A stretch of DNA of 64,000 nt from Pseudomonadota bacterium (GCA_023388715.1 JAEWFT010000024.1:1-64000), one strand, 5' to 3'. Counted from the first letter of the stretch, positions 1-8,959 are shown. Notes: generated by a model from the sequence alone, not told the origin. Numbers and translations: made by a program.

Positions 1-129
1 AGACCAAATAGGGAGGCAATGCCGCGGCCCGCGGTGTCTCCGGGTAGGTTGCTTGAGCGTATCGGTGACGATGCGCCTAGAGGAATGACTGTCCACGACA
101 GAACCCGGCTTATCGGCCGGCTCCGCCAC
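1..129 (+). ncRNA. rnpB: RNase P RNA (M1 RNA), 3' part, 5' truncated by window edge
   Basis: Catalytic RNA of RNase P, which removes the 5' leader of pre-tRNAs. The window opens inside the gene. Blocks typical of bacterial type A RNase P RNA are visible: GACCAAATAGGG near position 2, GGGTAGGTTGCTTGAGCG at 43-60, CCTAGAGGAATGACTGTCC at 75-93 and ACAGAACCCGGCTTATCGG at 99-117, the conserved 3' end that closes helix P4. The match is from memory of the E. coli RNA. The 3' end at about 129 is estimated. It converges on ackA, whose stop codon starts at 142. No protein gene is supported here. Confidence 0.93.
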
Positions 130-141
130 TTTCCACCCAGG

Positions 142-1293
142 TCACGCGTGCCCGGTCACGGCGGCCAGCGTGGCGTCTGCAATCACGGCTTCTTCGTCGG
201 TGTGCAGCTTCCACAGCGCAATCCCGCTGGCGGCTGCGGCCAGGCGGAGCTCGCCTCGCTCGTTGGCGGCGGCATCCAGCAGTGCGCCAAACAGCCCGAG
301 CTGCTCGCACACCATGGCGCGGATGCGCGGCTGGTGCTCGCCGACGCCACCGGTGAACACCACGCCGTCCAGTCCCCCCAGCGATACCGCCAGCGCGCCG
401 ATCTCGCGCGCGATGCGGAAGGCAAAGACCTCCAGCGCCATCGCCGCGCGCGGATCGTCGCTGGCGGCGAGCACGCGGACGTCGCCGCTGATGCCCGACA
501 GGCCGAGCAGGCCGGAGTCGCGATAGAGCATCTCGTGCACGGCCTGCGCGTTCATGCCGCGCCGCTGCAGCAGGTGCAGCAGCACGCCCGGATCGAGTGC
601 GCCGCAGCGGGTGGCCATCGGCAAGCCGTCCAGCGCCGAAAACCCCATGCTGGTATCGACGCTGGCGCCGTCCCCCATCGCGCAGGCGCTGCAGCCGGCG
701 CCGAGGTGGGCCACCACGACCCTGCCGCGCGCCAGCTCCGGCGCACGCGCACGCAGCTGGTCGCGGATCGACTGGTAGCTCAGGCCGTGGAAGCCATAGC
801 GGCGCACGCCGGCGTCGGCCAGCTCATGCGGCAGCGCAAAGCGCCAGGTGCGTTCCGGCAGGTCGGCGTGGAACGCGGTGTCGAAGCAGGCGACCTGTGG
901 CAACGATGGGAGCCGCGCGGCAATCGCGTCCACCAGCGCGAGGTTGGCCGGCTGGTGCAGCGGCGCCAGCGGTTCCAGCGCGCGCAACTGCGCAAGGTTG
1001 GCCGTGGTCAGGCGCACCGGCACGCGGAACGCGATGCCGCCATGCACCACCCGGTGCCCGACCGCGTCGATGCCGGCGAGCGGCCAGTGGCGGTCCAGCG
1101 CCTCCAGCAGCGATGCGTGCGGGTCATCGGTGAGTGGGTGCACCTGCGCCTCGGCGCCCTCCACCTGCAGCCGCCAGTGGCCGCCGTCGCGGACGGCCTG
1201 CGCGGAACCCAGCCGCCGGGTCGCTCCGTCGGCGGCTGCGAACAACGCCAGCTTGGTGTTCGACGAGCCGGCATTGAGCGTCAGCAGCCGCAT
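142..1293 (-). CDS. ackA: Acetate kinase
   Basis: Cytoplasmic ATP-dependent acetate kinase of 383 aa (E. coli AckA 400 aa). With phosphotransacetylase it interconverts acetate, acetyl phosphate and acetyl-CoA. Visible family motifs: NAGSSNTK at residues 6-13, GHRVVHGG, FDTAFH, YGFHGLSY, the nucleotide-binding segment beginning HLGAGCS, and FTGGVGEHQ near the C terminus. In many acetate kinases the last motif reads GGIGEN, so the His at the Asn position is a small deviation. The ATG overlaps the stop of the upstream phosphotransacetylase gene by one base (TGATG), so the two form an operon. Confidence 0.93.
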   Translation of the reverse strand: MRLLTLNAGSSNTKLALFAAADGATRRLGSAQAVRDGGHWRLQVEGAEAQVHPLTDDPHASLLEALDRHWPLAGIDAVGHRVVHGGIAFRVPVRLTTANLAQLRALEPLAPLHQPANLALVDAIAARLPSLPQVACFDTAFHADLPERTWRFALPHELADAGVRRYGFHGLSYQSIRDQLRARAPELARGRVVVAHLGAGCSACAMGDGASVDTSMGFSALDGLPMATRCGALDPGVLLHLLQRRGMNAQAVHEMLYRDSGLLGLSGISGDVRVLAASDDPRAAMALEVFAFRIAREIGALAVSLGGLDGVVFTGGVGEHQPRIRAMVCEQLGLFGALLDAAANERGELRLAAAASGIALWKLHTDEEAVIADATLAAVTGHA

Positions 1294-2234
1294 CAGTCGC
1301 CGGCCCGCGGCCGCGGCGCGCGCGCCAGCAGGCTGGCCAGCGCGACCGAGGCCACCCGCACGCGCACGCTGTCGGCGCGGCTGGTGAGGATCACCGGCAC
1401 CCGCGCGCCGAGTACCAGCCCGGCACCGTCGGCGTCGGCGAAGTACAGCAACTGCTTGGCAAGCATGTTGCCGGCCTCGATGTCGGGCACCAGCAGGATG
1501 TCGGCCTGCCCGGCGACAGGCGAGTCCAGGCCCTTGGCCCGCGCCGCCGCGCGGTCGATCGCGTTGTCGAAGGCCAGCGGGCCGTCCACCAGGCCGCCGC
1601 TGATCTGCCCGCGGCGCGCCATCACCGCCAGCGCCGCCGCATCCAGCGTGGAGGGCATCTTCGGGTTCACGGTTTCCACCGCCGCCAGCACCGCCACCCG
1701 GGGCGCGGCGATCCCGAGCACGTGGGCGAAGTCGATCGCGTTCTGCACGATGTCGCGCTTGGCGGACAGGTCGGGCGCCACGTTCACCGCGGCATCGGTC
1801 ACCAGCAGCAGGCGCTCGTAGGCCGGCACGTCCATCACGTAGACATGGCTGATCCGGCGCCCGGTGCGCAGGCCGTCGGGCGCGACCACCGCTTCCAGCA
1901 GTTCGTCGGTGTGCAGGCTGCCCTTCATGAGCGCGTCGACCCGCCGCTGCGCCGCCAGCCGCACGCCTTCCTCGGCGGAGGCATGGCTGTGCGGGGTGTC
2001 GATCAGCTCGATCCCGTGCAGCGACGTGCCCGACGCGGACGCCGCCGCCTCGATTCGCGCGCGCGGCCCGATCAGCACCGGCACCACCAGCCCCGCCGCC
2101 CGGGCCTGCTCGACCGCCTCCATCGCCGCGGCATCGCAGGGATGCACCACCCCCACCCGCAAGGGGGGCAATGCGCAGGCGCGCTCGATCAGGGCGTCGA
2201 AGCGGTGGCGACGTGCAGCGGGGGCGTCGGTCAT
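1293..2234 (-). CDS. Phosphate acetyltransferase (PTA/PTB family)
   Basis: 313 aa, the size of the stand-alone phosphate acetyl/butyryltransferase catalytic domain, not of the long multidomain Pta of E. coli. It should transfer an acyl group between CoA and phosphate. Family features include the MKGSLHTDELL segment in the first half, SHVYVMD, and the C-terminal LLVPDIEAGNMLAKQL block. Coupling to ackA by TGATG overlap supports acetyl-CoA as substrate, but phosphate butyryltransferase activity cannot be excluded. The ATG at 2234 is the first gene start facing away from the dcw regulatory region. No convincing promoter was found for it. Confidence 0.85.
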   Translation of the reverse strand: MTDAPAARRHRFDALIERACALPPLRVGVVHPCDAAAMEAVEQARAAGLVVPVLIGPRARIEAAASASGTSLHGIELIDTPHSHASAEEGVRLAAQRRVDALMKGSLHTDELLEAVVAPDGLRTGRRISHVYVMDVPAYERLLLVTDAAVNVAPDLSAKRDIVQNAIDFAHVLGIAAPRVAVLAAVETVNPKMPSTLDAAALAVMARRGQISGGLVDGPLAFDNAIDRAAARAKGLDSPVAGQADILLVPDIEAGNMLAKQLLYFADADGAGLVLGARVPVILTSRADSVRVRVASVALASLLARAPRPRAGD

Positions 2235-2369
2235 GGAAGTGGGGTCGGGTGGGAAGCGGCAAGCCTAGCGCGGCCGCTTCCGGGCGGTCGATGTTGCGGC
2301 GCAGCAGCGCAGGCGTCAGGGATCACGGATCCGCCAGCCTCCCCACCGACCCACCCGCAATCTCACAAT

Positions 2370-2398
2370 TTGAGACAAAACAGCAGCTTGTGGATAAA
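2370..2398 (+). promoter_or_regulatory. Candidate distal dcw promoter, sigma-70 type
   Basis: TTGAGA (2370-2375), a 17-base spacer and GATAAA (2393-2398) fit a sigma-70 promoter. Transcription would start near 2405, giving mraZ a 5' leader of about 170 nt. The -10 overlaps a perfect DnaA box. Inferred from sequence only. Confidence 0.4.
2389..2397 (-). promoter_or_regulatory. Perfect DnaA box upstream of mraZ
   Basis: The plus strand reads TGTGGATAA, the reverse complement of TTATCCACA, the high-affinity DnaA box. It lies across the spacer end and -10 of the distal candidate promoter, a position where bound DnaA would compete with RNA polymerase. The sequence match is exact; function is inferred. 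Confidence 0.5.
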
Positions 2399-2467
2399 GC
2401 TTGAACAAGTCTCTGAAGTTCGCTGCAAGTCATTGACCGGACTGGCGAAAACTTCGTGCACGAGTTG

Positions 2468-2496
2468 TTGACATCGCCCATTTCGGGGCCTAACGT
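2468..2496 (+). promoter_or_regulatory. Main mraZ/dcw promoter, sigma-70 type
   Basis: Perfect -35 TTGACA (2468-2473), exactly 17 bases of spacer, then TAACGT (2491-2496). The predicted start near 2503 gives a leader of about 72 nt. The -10 touches the first MraZ repeat. This is the best promoter before the cluster and probably drives mraZ and the genes behind it. Confidence 0.7.
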
Positions 2497-2529
2497 GGAC
2501 TTCCGTGGGGGAACCGGGTTTTTCGTGGT
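2495..2529 (+). promoter_or_regulatory. MraZ operator: four repeats with 10-base period
   Basis: Pentamers GTGGA (2495), GTGGG (2505), CGGGT (2515) and GTGGT (2525) begin exactly 10 bases apart with 5-base spacers. This is the known architecture of MraZ boxes (TGGGN direct repeats separated by 5 nt), which the ring-shaped MraZ multimer contacts. They overlap the -10 and start site of the main promoter, as expected for autorepression. Confidence 0.75.
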
Positions 2530-2574
2530 TTTCCGGTCATCAACTCCGCTACAGACGGAGGGGGCACAGCAGGC

Positions 2575-3021
2575 ATGTTCCAGGGCGAGACCGCCATCAC
2601 CATCGACGACAAGGGCCGGCTGGCGATTCCGACCAGCTACCGGGACATTGTCGCGCGCGAGTGCGGGAATCGCCTGGTCGTGACCTATAGCCCGTTCGAG
2701 TCGGGTTGCCTGTACCTGTATCCGCAGCCGGTGTGGGAAAAGGTCCGCGACCAGGTCAACAGCCTGCCCCGGATCCAGCCCCGCAGCCGCCTGCTGCAGC
2801 GCAAGCTGGTCGGCGCCGCCACCTTCGTCGAGCCGGACGGCAACAGCCGCATCTCGATCCCCGCCAGCCAGCGCGGCGCCGTGGGCATCGAGAAGCGCGC
2901 GGTGCTGCTGGGCATGGGCGACAAGTTCGAGTTGTGGAGCGAGCAGGCCCACCACGCGCAGATCCGGCTGACGCTGGACGATGCCGACCTCGACGACGGC
3001 CTGCAGGACCTCGTGTTGTGA
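2575..3021 (+). CDS. mraZ: Transcriptional regulator MraZ
   Basis: 148 aa, normal for MraZ. Two AbrB-like swapped-hairpin domains are visible, about residues 5-50 (TIDDKGRLAIPTSYRD) and 77-122 (FVEPDGNSRISIPASQR). MraZ is a DNA-binding ring protein that represses its own promoter and the dcw operon. Its predicted operator lies 46 to 80 bases upstream of the ATG. First gene of the cluster; its TGA overlaps the GTG start of rsmH. Confidence 0.97.
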   Translation: MFQGETAITIDDKGRLAIPTSYRDIVARECGNRLVVTYSPFESGCLYLYPQPVWEKVRDQVNSLPRIQPRSRLLQRKLVGAATFVEPDGNSRISIPASQRGAVGIEKRAVLLGMGDKFELWSEQAHHAQIRLTLDDADLDDGLQDLVL

Positions 3022-3977
3022 ACGCCGGTGGCACGGACATCGGGTCCGGCCACCAGACCACGGCCCACGTGCCGGTGTTGTTCGCCGCGGTCATGGAGGG
3101 CCTGGCGGTGAAGGTGGATGGAACCTATCTGGATGGCACGTTCGGTCGCGGCGGGCATGCGGGCGGCGTGCTGCGGCAACTGGGGCCGGGAGGCCGCCTG
3201 CTGGTGATGGACAAGGATCCCGAAGCGATCGCCACGGCCAGCACGCTGGCCGCCGCGGACGCGCGGGTGACGGTTCGCCGCGGCAGCTTCGCCTCGCTCG
3301 CGGACTGGCCGGCGACCGCCGAGGGCCTGGATGGCGTGCTGCTGGACCTGGGCGTGTCCTCGCCGCAGCTGGACGTCGCCGAGCGCGGTTTCTCGTTCGG
3401 CAAGGACGGCCCGCTGGACATGCGGATGGATCCGGATTCGGGCGATAGCGCGGCGCAGTGGCTGGCACGGGCGTCGGAGAAGGAGATCGCCGACGTGCTG
3501 TGGGTGCATGGCGAGGAGCGCCAGAGCCGCCGCATCGCCCGCGCGATCGTGGCGCGTCGCGCGCAGGAGCCGCTGCTGCGTACCGCGCAGCTGGCCGAGC
3601 TGATCGCCTCGGTGATCCCGCGCGGAGCGAACAAGATCCATCCGGCCACCCGCAGTTTCCAGGCCATCCGCATCTTCATCAACCGCGAGCTCGCCGACCT
3701 CGAGGCCGGGCTGGATGCAGCGCTGGCGCGGCTGAAGCCGGGCGGGCGGCTGGCGGTGATCAGCTTCCATTCGCTGGAAGACCGCATCGTCAAGCAGTTC
3801 ATGGCCAGGCACGCGAAGGCGCCGCCGGCCAACCGGCGGATGCCGGTCGAGATCGCCTTCACCCCGCGGCTGCGGCTGGTGGGCGGCGCGCGCAAGGCCG
3901 GGCAGGCCGAGCTGGACGCCAACCCGCGTGCGCGCAGCGCCGTGCTGCGGGTGGCCGAACGGCTGGAGGCTGCATGA
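3018..3977 (+). CDS. rsmH: 16S rRNA (cytosine1402-N4)-methyltransferase RsmH
   Basis: 319 aa (E. coli 313). S-adenosylmethionine-dependent enzyme that N4-methylates C1402 in the 16S rRNA P site. The SAM-binding region has DGTFGRGGH near residue 38, followed by the DLGVSSPQLD and GPLDMRM motifs; the C-terminal half carries HPATRSFQAIRI and SFHSLEDR. The GTG start shares two bases with the mraZ stop and leaves a short tail before HVPVL, as in homologues. An internal ATG at 3093 would cut into the conserved N terminus. Its TGA overlaps the ATG of ftsL (ATGA). Confidence 0.96.
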   Translation: MNAGGTDIGSGHQTTAHVPVLFAAVMEGLAVKVDGTYLDGTFGRGGHAGGVLRQLGPGGRLLVMDKDPEAIATASTLAAADARVTVRRGSFASLADWPATAEGLDGVLLDLGVSSPQLDVAERGFSFGKDGPLDMRMDPDSGDSAAQWLARASEKEIADVLWVHGEERQSRRIARAIVARRAQEPLLRTAQLAELIASVIPRGANKIHPATRSFQAIRIFINRELADLEAGLDAALARLKPGGRLAVISFHSLEDRIVKQFMARHAKAPPANRRMPVEIAFTPRLRLVGGARKAGQAELDANPRARSAVLRVAERLEAA

Positions 3978-4240
3978 GCCGTTACCTGCTGCTTGCCGTG
4001 CTGGTGGTGGCGATCGTGGTCAGCGCGCTGGTCGTGGTGCGCGACCGCCACGAGCATCGCCAGGCGTTCGTCGAGCTGAGCCGGCTGGACCGCGCCCGCG
4101 ACGAGCTCAACATCGAATTCGGGCGACTGCAGCTGGAGCAGGCCACCTGGGCCGAGAGCAACCGCGTTGACCAGGTCGCCCGCACCCGGCTCGGGATGAG
4201 CTTCCCGCGCACCGAAGACACCGTGGTGCTGCGCCGATGA
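3974..4240 (+). CDS. ftsL: Cell division protein FtsL
   Basis: 88 aa bitopic protein: a short cytoplasmic start, one hydrophobic segment at about residues 4-22, then a periplasmic coiled-coil region rich in R, E and L. FtsL forms a complex with FtsB and FtsQ and activates FtsWI in the divisome. Identity rests on topology, size and its place between rsmH and ftsI. ATGA overlaps at both ends indicate coupled translation. Confidence 0.93.
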   Translation: MSRYLLLAVLVVAIVVSALVVVRDRHEHRQAFVELSRLDRARDELNIEFGRLQLEQATWAESNRVDQVARTRLGMSFPRTEDTVVLRR

Positions 4241-6093
4241 GCCTGTTCGGGAAGCAGGGCGGATTCCTCGGCGGTGGCGACGGCAATCGCCGCCATGGCG
4301 CGCCCGACCGCGCGCGTCCGCCGCGCGGCGGGTTCGACCTGCGCGGCCGCCTGCTGCTGGTGGGCGGCGGGCTTGCGCTGTGCTCGGTGGCGCTGCTGGC
4401 GCGGGCGCTGGACCTGCAGGTGATCGACCGCGAGTTCTACCAGCGGCAGGCCGATGCGCGCTTCCTGCGCGAGATCCCGATCGCCACCTCGCGCGGGATG
4501 ATCACCGACCGCAATGGCGAGCCGCTGGCGATCTCCTCGCCGGTGGAATCGCTGTGGGCCAATCCGCGCGAGCTGATGAAGGCGCCGCACCGGTTGCCGG
4601 AGCTGGCCGCCGCGCTGGGCACGCCGCACGACGAACTGCTGCGCCGCCTCAGCCAGCGCGCGGACAAGGAATTCATCTACCTCAAGCGCCGGATGAACCC
4701 TGACGAGGCCGCGCGCGTGCTGGCGCTGCAGGTGCCGGGCGTGGCCAGCCAGCGCGAGTACCGCCGCTTCTACCCGCAGGGCGAGGCGGTCGCCCACGTG
4801 CTGGGCTTCACCAATGTCGACGACCGCGGCCAGGAAGGCCTGGAACTGGCGTTCGACGACTGGCTGCGCGGCACCCCGGGCGCCAAGCGGGTGATCCGCG
4901 ATCGCCACGGCCGCGTCGTCGAGGGCGTGGACCTGCTGCGCCCGGCGCAGCCCGGCCGCGACCTGGCCCTCAGCATCGACCGCCGGATCCAGTACCTGGC
5001 GCATCGTGAACTGCGCAATGCGATCATCGAGACCGGCGCCAGCAGCGGCTCGGCGGTGGTGCTCGACGTGGCCACCGGTGAAGTGCTGGCGATGGTGAAC
5101 CTGCCCACGTTCAACCCCAATGCGATCGGCAGCGCCCCGCGCGACGCCCACCGCAACCGTGCCCTGACCGACCTGCTCGAGCCCGGCTCGACGATGAAGC
5201 CGCTGACGGTGGCGGCCGGGCTGGAAGCGGGGGTGATCCGCCCCGATTCGCTGTTCAACACCAGCCCCGGCTGGATCGCCAACGGCAAGTACCGCACCAC
5301 CGACACCCGCAACTACGGCGTGCTCGACACCACCGGGATTATCCGCAAGAGCTCGAACGTGGCCTCGGCGATGATCGCCAAGCGCCTCGGCGACGACCAG
5401 TTCTACGCCTTCCTGCGCCGCTTCGGCTACGGCAAGCCCACCGGCAGCGGCTTCCCGGGCGAGGCCGCGGGGCTGTTCCCGTCGCCGCGCAGCCCCGGCT
5501 GGAGCGGCACCACCAAGCAGACCATGAGCTACGGCTATGGCCTGAACGCAACCCCGATGCAGATTGCGGTCGCCTATGCCGCCCTCGGCAATGGCGGCGT
5601 CCTGCACCAGCCCAGCTTCGTCAAGGGACAGCCGGGCGAGTCCAGGCGCGTGCTGGACGCGACCATCGCCGACCAGGTCCTGCACATGATGCAGACCGTG
5701 ACCGAGCCCGGTGGCACCGCCACCCAGGCCGCGATCCTCGGCTACCACGTGGCCGGCAAGACCGGCACCTCGCGCAAGGCCAGCGCCGGCGGCTATTCGC
5801 GCCGCTACATCGCCTACTTCGCCGGGCTGGTGCCGGTGGAACAGCCGCGCTTCTCGATGGTGGTCGCGGTCAACGACCCCGACCCCTCGCGCAAGGGCTA
5901 CTACGGCGGCCTGGTCTCGGCGCCGGTGTTCCGCAACGTGATGGAGGGCGCCCTGCGGCTGATGGACGTCAGCCCGGACAACCTGCAGGCCTGGGTGGCC
6001 GCGCAGGAAGAAGCCGAGGCCAAGCGCCTGAAGACGCAGGGGGTCACCGCCACGCTGGCGACCGCGCCCGTCGCCGGGACGGTGGCGCGATGA
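4237..6093 (+). CDS. ftsI: Peptidoglycan D,D-transpeptidase FtsI (PBP3)
   Basis: 618 aa septal class B penicillin-binding protein. One membrane anchor at about residues 37-57 is followed by the pedestal domain and the transpeptidase domain. Active-site motifs: SxxK = STMK with Ser318, SxN = Ser372-Ser373-Asn374, and KTG = Lys508-Thr509-Gly510. It crosslinks septal peptidoglycan in the periplasm with FtsW. The N terminus before the anchor is basic and Gly-rich. It overlaps ftsL and murE by four bases each. Confidence 0.97.
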   Translation: MSLFGKQGGFLGGGDGNRRHGAPDRARPPRGGFDLRGRLLLVGGGLALCSVALLARALDLQVIDREFYQRQADARFLREIPIATSRGMITDRNGEPLAISSPVESLWANPRELMKAPHRLPELAAALGTPHDELLRRLSQRADKEFIYLKRRMNPDEAARVLALQVPGVASQREYRRFYPQGEAVAHVLGFTNVDDRGQEGLELAFDDWLRGTPGAKRVIRDRHGRVVEGVDLLRPAQPGRDLALSIDRRIQYLAHRELRNAIIETGASSGSAVVLDVATGEVLAMVNLPTFNPNAIGSAPRDAHRNRALTDLLEPGSTMKPLTVAAGLEAGVIRPDSLFNTSPGWIANGKYRTTDTRNYGVLDTTGIIRKSSNVASAMIAKRLGDDQFYAFLRRFGYGKPTGSGFPGEAAGLFPSPRSPGWSGTTKQTMSYGYGLNATPMQIAVAYAALGNGGVLHQPSFVKGQPGESRRVLDATIADQVLHMMQTVTEPGGTATQAAILGYHVAGKTGTSRKASAGGYSRRYIAYFAGLVPVEQPRFSMVVAVNDPDPSRKGYYGGLVSAPVFRNVMEGALRLMDVSPDNLQAWVAAQEEAEAKRLKTQGVTATLATAPVAGTVAR

Positions 6094-7562
6094 CCCGGGC
6101 GATGCTGCTGGGCGAACTGCTGCCCGAGCTGGAAGGGCTGTCGGCCGAACTTGCGATCTCCGGCCTGGTGCAGGACAGCCGCGAACTGAAGGCAGGCGAT
6201 GCGTTCGTCGCCATCGGCGGCTTCGGCACCCACGGGCTGGCGTATGCCGACCAGGTGCGCGAGGCGGGCGCCGCCGCGATCCTCTACGAGCCGCCGGCGC
6301 CCGCCGAGCTTCCCGCGCCCGCCGACGCCATCCCGGTCAGCGGGCTGCGCAGCCGGATGGGCGCGATGGCCGATGCGTTCCATGGCCAGCCCAGCGCGGC
6401 GATGACGATGGTCGGCGTCACCGGCACCAACGGCAAGACCTCGACCGTCCAATTGCTGGCGCAGGCCTGGACCCTGCGCGGGCAGAAGGCCGGCACCATC
6501 GGCACCCTGGGCGCGGGGGTGTGGCCGAAGATCGCGCCGACCGGATTCACCACGCCGCTGGTGCTGCGCCTGCATTCGCTGCTGGCCGAGTTGCGCGACG
6601 AGGGCGCCAGTGCGGTGGCGATGGAGGTCTCCTCGCATGCGCTGGACCAGGGCCGCGTGGATGGCGTGCACTTCGACGTCGGCGTGTTCACCAACCTCAC
6701 CCGCGACCACCTCGACTACCACGGCGACATGGCCAGCTACGGCGCGGCCAAGAAGCGCCTGTTTGACTGGCCCGGCCTGCGCGCCGCGGCGGTGAACCTG
6801 GACGATGCCTATGGCCGCGAGCTGTTCGAGGCGGTGGGTGGCAAGGTGCGGGTGTTCGGCTTTTCCTCGCGCGGGGCGCCGCATGCCGCGGTGCGCGCCG
6901 AGGACGTGCAGCTGGATGCCGGCGGCATCCGCTTCATGCTGCACGCCGGCGGTCAGGCGCATCCGGTGCGCTCGCCGCTGCTGGGCCGCTTCAACATCGA
7001 CAACCTGCTGGGGGTGGCCACCACCCTGTTCGCGCTGGGCAATGCGCCGGCCATGGTCGCCGAGATCCTGTCGCAGCTCTCGCCGGTCGACGGCCGCATG
7101 AACCGGCTTGGCGGCGAGGGCGGCCTGCCGCTGGTGGTGGTCGACTATGCCCACACCCCCGACGCGCTGGAGCAGGCGCTGGCCTCGCTGCGCGCACACA
7201 CCGGCGGGCGCCTGATCAGCGTGTTCGGTTGCGGCGGCGAGCGCGACCGCGGCAAGCGCCCGCAGATGGCGCAGGCCGCCGGGCGCCTGGCCGACGTGGT
7301 GATCGTCACCGACGACAACCCGCGCAACGAGGATGGCGAGGCGATCGTCGCCGACATCCTTCGCGGGTTCGCCGATGCCTCCCGCGTGCAGGTGCAGCGC
7401 GACCGCGCCGCCGCGATCCGGCAGGCGATCCTGATGGCCGGCGCCAATGACGTGGTGCTGGTCGCGGGCAAGGGCCACGAGCCCTACCAGGAGATCGCCG
7501 GCGTGCGCCATCGCTTCCTCGACACCGACGTCGCCCGCGCGGCGCTGGCGGAGCGGCCGTGA
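6090..7562 (+). CDS. murE: UDP-MurNAc-L-Ala-D-Glu:meso-diaminopimelate ligase MurE
   Basis: 490 aa Mur ligase of the cytoplasm that adds the third residue of the stem peptide. The ATP-binding loop TGTNGKTS is at residues 111-118. DNPR at residues 409-412 is the signature of enzymes that add meso-diaminopimelate rather than lysine, as expected for a Gram-negative. Begins with an ATGA overlap on ftsI and ends overlapping the GTG of murF. Confidence 0.97.
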   Translation: MTRAMLLGELLPELEGLSAELAISGLVQDSRELKAGDAFVAIGGFGTHGLAYADQVREAGAAAILYEPPAPAELPAPADAIPVSGLRSRMGAMADAFHGQPSAAMTMVGVTGTNGKTSTVQLLAQAWTLRGQKAGTIGTLGAGVWPKIAPTGFTTPLVLRLHSLLAELRDEGASAVAMEVSSHALDQGRVDGVHFDVGVFTNLTRDHLDYHGDMASYGAAKKRLFDWPGLRAAAVNLDDAYGRELFEAVGGKVRVFGFSSRGAPHAAVRAEDVQLDAGGIRFMLHAGGQAHPVRSPLLGRFNIDNLLGVATTLFALGNAPAMVAEILSQLSPVDGRMNRLGGEGGLPLVVVDYAHTPDALEQALASLRAHTGGRLISVFGCGGERDRGKRPQMAQAAGRLADVVIVTDDNPRNEDGEAIVADILRGFADASRVQVQRDRAAAIRQAILMAGANDVVLVAGKGHEPYQEIAGVRHRFLDTDVARAALAERP

Positions 7563-8959
7563 CCCCGCGCTCGCTGGCGTGGATCGCGCAGGCCACCGGC
7601 GGCCGCCTGTTGGGCGCCGACCGCCTGGTCGACGCGCTGGCAACCGATTCCCGCCAGCTGCCGCACGCCGGGGCGCCGCTGTTCGTCGCCCTGCGTGGCG
7701 AGCAGTTCGATGGCCATGCCCACGCGCAAGCAGCGGTGGAGGGCGGCTGCGTAGCCCTGCTGCTCGCCCGCGAGCTCGACGCCGGCGTGCCGCAGGTGGT
7801 GGTCGCCGACACCCGGCGCGCGCTGGCCGACCTGGCCGCCGCGGTGCAGCGCGAGCGCACCCGCACCCGTACGGTCGCGATCACCGGCAGCAACGGCAAG
7901 ACCAGCGTCAAGACGCTGGCGGCGTCGGTGCTGGCGCAGGCCGGGCGCACCCACGCCACCCCCGGCAACCGCAACAACGAGATCGGCCTGCCACTGGCGG
8001 TGCTGGACGCGCCTGAGGATGCCGACTTCGCGATCTACGAGATGGGCACCGGTGCGCCCGGCGACATCGCCTACCTGACCGCGATCGTGGCCCCGGACGT
8101 GGCGGTGGTGAACAACGTCGCCCCGGCGCACCTGGAGCGCATGGGCAGCCTGCTGGAGATCGCCAACACCAAGGCCGCGGTCTACGACGACCTGCGCGCC
8201 GGCGGCGTGGCGGTGGTCAATGCCGATGACGCCTATGCCGAATACTTCGTCGCCCGCGCCGGCAGCCATCGCGTGCTGCGCTTCGGGCTGGAGGCCAGCG
8301 CTGAGGTCAGCGCGCGCGATATCGCGCTGGCGCAGGACGGCAGCCGCTTCACCTTGGTCATGCCGGATGGCGAGGCGCCGGTCCAGCTGACGCTGCCGGG
8401 CCGCCACAACGTGCGCAATGCGCTGGCCGCGGCCGCGATCGGCCATGCACTGGGGATGGGAGTGACGGCGATCGCCGCCGGGCTCGACGCCGCCCGCCCG
8501 GTGCAGGGCCGGTTGCTGGCGCACGCGCTGCCCGAGGGGGTCACCCTGGTCGACGACAGCTACAACGCCAACCCCGGCTCGGTGGCGGCCGCCATCGACA
8601 CCCTGGCGGCGGCGGGCGGCGAGGCCTGGCTGGTGCTGGGCGACATGCGCGAACTGGGCGCCGACGAGGTCGCGCTGCACGCGCAGGCCGGCGCGCAGGC
8701 CAGGGCGGCAGGCATCGCCCGGCTGTACGCGCTGGGCGCCTTGAGCGCGCACGCCGCGCGGGCGTTCGGCGAGGGCGCGAGGCACTTCGCCTCGCACGAC
8801 GCACTGGCCGCCGCGCTGGCGGATGACCTGCGCGCACGGGATGGCAACGGCGCGCTCAGCGTGCTGGTCAAGGGCTCGCGCGGCAGCGCGATGGATCGCA
8901 TCGTCCGCGCGCTGCTGCAGCGCGACGCGGACGCGACGGGAGGCACGCATGCTGCTTGA
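7559..8959 (+). CDS. murF: UDP-MurNAc-tripeptide:D-Ala-D-Ala ligase MurF
   Basis: 466 aa Mur ligase that completes the UDP-MurNAc-pentapeptide. The P-loop GSNGKTS is at residues 110-116. A GTG start overlaps the murE stop (GTGA); the N-terminal residues align with the usual MurF beginning, so this start is preferred. Its 3' end overlaps the start of mraY by 11 bases. Confidence 0.96.
   Translation: MTPRSLAWIAQATGGRLLGADRLVDALATDSRQLPHAGAPLFVALRGEQFDGHAHAQAAVEGGCVALLLARELDAGVPQVVVADTRRALADLAAAVQRERTRTRTVAITGSNGKTSVKTLAASVLAQAGRTHATPGNRNNEIGLPLAVLDAPEDADFAIYEMGTGAPGDIAYLTAIVAPDVAVVNNVAPAHLERMGSLLEIANTKAAVYDDLRAGGVAVVNADDAYAEYFVARAGSHRVLRFGLEASAEVSARDIALAQDGSRFTLVMPDGEAPVQLTLPGRHNVRNALAAAAIGHALGMGVTAIAAGLDAARPVQGRLLAHALPEGVTLVDDSYNANPGSVAAAIDTLAAAGGEAWLVLGDMRELGADEVALHAQAGAQARAAGIARLYALGALSAHAARAFGEGARHFASHDALAAALADDLRARDGNGALSVLVKGSRGSAMDRIVRALLQRDADATGGTHAA

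Noticed and set aside
19..1821. A 600-codon plus-strand frame over ackA and the phosphotransacetylase gene
   Set aside because: Shadow of the two minus-strand genes; its start lies in rnpB.
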